DNA from: Bacteroidota bacterium
GTDB taxonomy: Bacteria; Bacteroidota; Bacteroidia; Bacteroidales; Lentimicrobiaceae
Assembly (NCBI GenBank): GCA_023434665.1
Contig: JAEYSM010000050.1
Span: 1-64,000 of the forward strand
DNA length: 64,000 nucleotides
Direction: 5' to 3'
The position numbers were made by a program, and so were the translations under genes. The notes below the pieces were generated by a model. It saw nothing but the letters and a program-made list of their open reading frames with translations. It had not been told where the DNA came from and searched no databases. Below are positions 62,912 through 64,000 of this stretch, in pieces (positions within the stretch are counted from its first letter, which is position 1; each line of letters opens with the position of its first letter).

Positions 62912-63700
62912 TTATTTAAAGAAGTTTAAAATTAAAAGTGTAGTTGTAATAGTAGAAAGAACTATAGCATATGGGAAAGAAGTGAATGCAAATGATTTGC
63001 TTTTTAAAGGTTCCACATACACAATATCTTCCGGGTGCAGATAATATCCCGGTAATTCCAGAAGTGAATCATTAAGAAGGTTGACTTTTATTATCTCAGT
63101 TCCACCGGTTTTGGTTCTTCTGATAATATTCACTTCTTTTCTATTGGCATAAGTTGTAAGATCGCCTCCCATGCTTATGGCCTGAAAAATATTAAGTTTG
63201 TCCTGATAGACGGTGTAAGTACCTGGTCGGTTTACTTCACCCATAATACTCACTTTAAAATTAACCAGTTTCACTGTTACAGTGGTTAATTTATAAAACT
63301 CATCGAGCTCTGTCTGTAATTTGTTTTTAACCTGATTGATCGAAAGCCCTGCAACATTAACTTTACCTACCACAGGAAGGCTGATAAAACCTGAGTCATT
63401 CACCTGATAACTTTTCAGATAAACTCCCATATCGCTTTGCAGCTGATATTCAGTTCGATTATCGGAAGCAAAAGCGGAAATATTCGAAGGATCCATGCTG
63501 GTTACATTGATGTACAGGAAATCACCTGACTGGACTTTATAGACAGCCATATCATTTTCGTAAGAACCAGAACCATCTGAAAAGGCACTTTTGTTGTGCA
63601 GATATACAGTATTCTTTTGTGAAATGCATGAGGCCAATGAAATACCTAGGATAACAATAAAAACAAAAGGCAGTAAATTTGATTTTTTGGGTATTTTCAT
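62912..63700 (-). CDS. Wza-like polysaccharide export lipoprotein
   Basis: 262 residues with a lipobox-like LASC (Cys25) after the signal, a polysaccharide export domain (DMAVYKVQSGDFLYINVTSMDPSNISAFASD in parts) and an SLBB region (GFISLPVVGKVNVAGLSINQVKNKLQTEL, VKLVNFKVSIMGEVNRPGTY). The C-terminus has one hydrophobic segment (AIVLSTITTTLLILNFF), which in Wza forms the outer-membrane ring. It is shorter than E. coli Wza (about 380). It is the first gene of the unit with the tyrosine kinase. Confidence 0.92.
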   Translation of the reverse strand: MKIPKKSNLLPFVFIVILGISLASCISQKNTVYLHNKSAFSDGSGSYENDMAVYKVQSGDFLYINVTSMDPSNISAFASDNRTEYQLQSDMGVYLKSYQVNDSGFISLPVVGKVNVAGLSINQVKNKLQTELDEFYKLTTVTVKLVNFKVSIMGEVNRPGTYTVYQDKLNIFQAISMGGDLTTYANRKEVNIIRRTKTGGTEIIKVNLLNDSLLELPGYYLHPEDIVYVEPLKSKSFAFTSFPYAIVLSTITTTLLILNFFK

Positions 63701-63789
63701 TCGTATTTTATTTTCTTGTTATGTTTTATATGAGTGCAGATTTCAAGTGGTTTGCAAATCAATTACTTGCTACCTTTTTAAAAACCTCG

Positions 63790-63797
63790 CAAAAGTA
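63790..63797 (-). promoter_or_regulatory. Possible -7 box of the Wza-Wzc unit
   Basis: The minus strand reads TACTTTTG followed by C, 90 bases upstream of the Wza-like start at 63700 and 31 bases downstream of the miaB stop. It predicts a leader of about 85 bases. A -33 TTTG at the proper spacing is not seen. Confidence 0.4.
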
Positions 63798-63827
63798 TCC
63801 AAAATTAATGACATGAAGATTTATTTC

Positions 63828-64000
63828 CTATAAATTTTCATCAACTACCTCTCCTCTTAATGTCGCCGGAGTACAAGAAGTAACTTTAATTTTGACATAA
63901 TCTCCTGATTTATTTTCGCTTGAAGGGAATACTATTACTTTATTCTGACTGTTTCGTCCTGATAGCTCCTCTTTTGACTTTTTCGACACATTTTCAACAA
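63828..64000 (-). CDS. miaB: tRNA-2-methylthio-N6-dimethylallyladenosine synthase, 3' end only
   Basis: The last 57 or so codons of a gene that continues beyond the right edge. The translation VENVSKKSKEELSGRNSQNKVIVF followed by GDYVKIKVTSCTPATLRGEVV is the C-terminal TRAM domain of MiaB, including the SKKS...L.GR.....VVF pattern. MiaB adds the methylthio group to ms2i6A37 in tRNAs reading UNN codons, a set that includes tRNA-Phe. MiaB is favoured over RimO or MtaB by the VSKKS pattern. Confidence 0.85.
   Translation of the reverse strand, partial: VENVSKKSKEELSGRNSQNKVIVFPSSENKSGDYVKIKVTSCTPATLRGEVVDENL

Overview
The window is ordinary chromosomal DNA of a member of the Bacteroidota, most likely of the Bacteroidales or a close relative. 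Four things point there. The promoters follow the Bacteroidota pattern (a TTTG element, about 18-19 bases, then TAnnTTTG) and ribosome binding sites are weak. Families nearly confined to the phylum are present: a DUF4270 lipoprotein, a one-domain glycogen-synthase-like protein, and the operon coaX / outer-membrane protein / TPR / lptC / CNNM / PpiD-type foldase. A secreted endonuclease carries a type IX secretion tail. The F1 epsilon subunit is short and sits in an isolated atpDC pair. I see no insertion sequence, prophage, CRISPR array or integration site, and no pseudogene I could support.

Layout. 1-4114 (minus): glmS (its last few codons lie outside the window), a DUF4270 lipoprotein and a GT5-like protein. 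4433-7666 (plus): a 1077-residue fusion of all the parts of an HcnABC/amino-acid-dehydrogenase-type complex. 7832-10587 (plus): the conserved yceD-rpmF-plsX-fabH unit. 10548-14600 (minus): a PHP phosphatase, a U32 protein, a secreted endonuclease and an MntP-like membrane protein. 14677-16098 (plus): pyruvate kinase. 16184-25911 (minus): comF-like gene, PpiD-like foldase, TPR, CNNM, lptC, TPR paralogue, outer-membrane protein, coaX. 26093 (plus): tRNA-Phe. 26227-27972 (minus): atpC and atpD.

28181-39677 (plus): C69 dipeptidase, a coiled-coil membrane protein, a complete RND efflux operon (TolC-like, adaptor, pump), a polytopic GT-C-like protein and an ICMT-like methyltransferase. 39775-42143 (minus): pheS, cyclophilin, tdk. 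42307-45165 (plus): a conserved protein of unknown function, an M28 peptidase and rsmI. 45271-46396 (minus): NUDIX and elbB. 46550-50474 (plus): an SRAP protein, a lipoprotein and a double-transglutaminase protein. 50490-52655 (minus): rnr. 52896-53267 (plus): an orphan receiver protein. 53245-64000 (minus): a fused oligopeptide-type ABC ATPase, rodA, mrdA, cysN, cysD, a Wzc-type tyrosine autokinase, a Wza-type export protein and the 3' end of miaB.

How they work together. Much of the window serves the cell envelope: amino-sugar supply (glmS), phospholipid and fatty-acid initiation (plsX, fabH), LPS transport (lptC), periplasmic and outer-membrane folding, peptidoglycan elongation (mrdA, rodA), capsule or exopolysaccharide export (Wza/Wzc) and efflux. 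The rest is central housekeeping: pyruvate kinase, ATP synthase, CoA, phenylalanyl-tRNA, RNA modification and decay, sulfate activation. I did not find a convincing undescribed multi-gene system. The observations most worth a second look are the single-chain fusion oxidoreductase, the transglutaminase protein with a second domain that has lost its catalytic cysteine, the (YG)11 tail of the tyrosine kinase encoded by an imperfect hexamer repeat, the cysDN-mrdA-rodA arrangement without mreBCD, a probable leaderless promoter at 37261-37295, and two phased palindromes before coaX.
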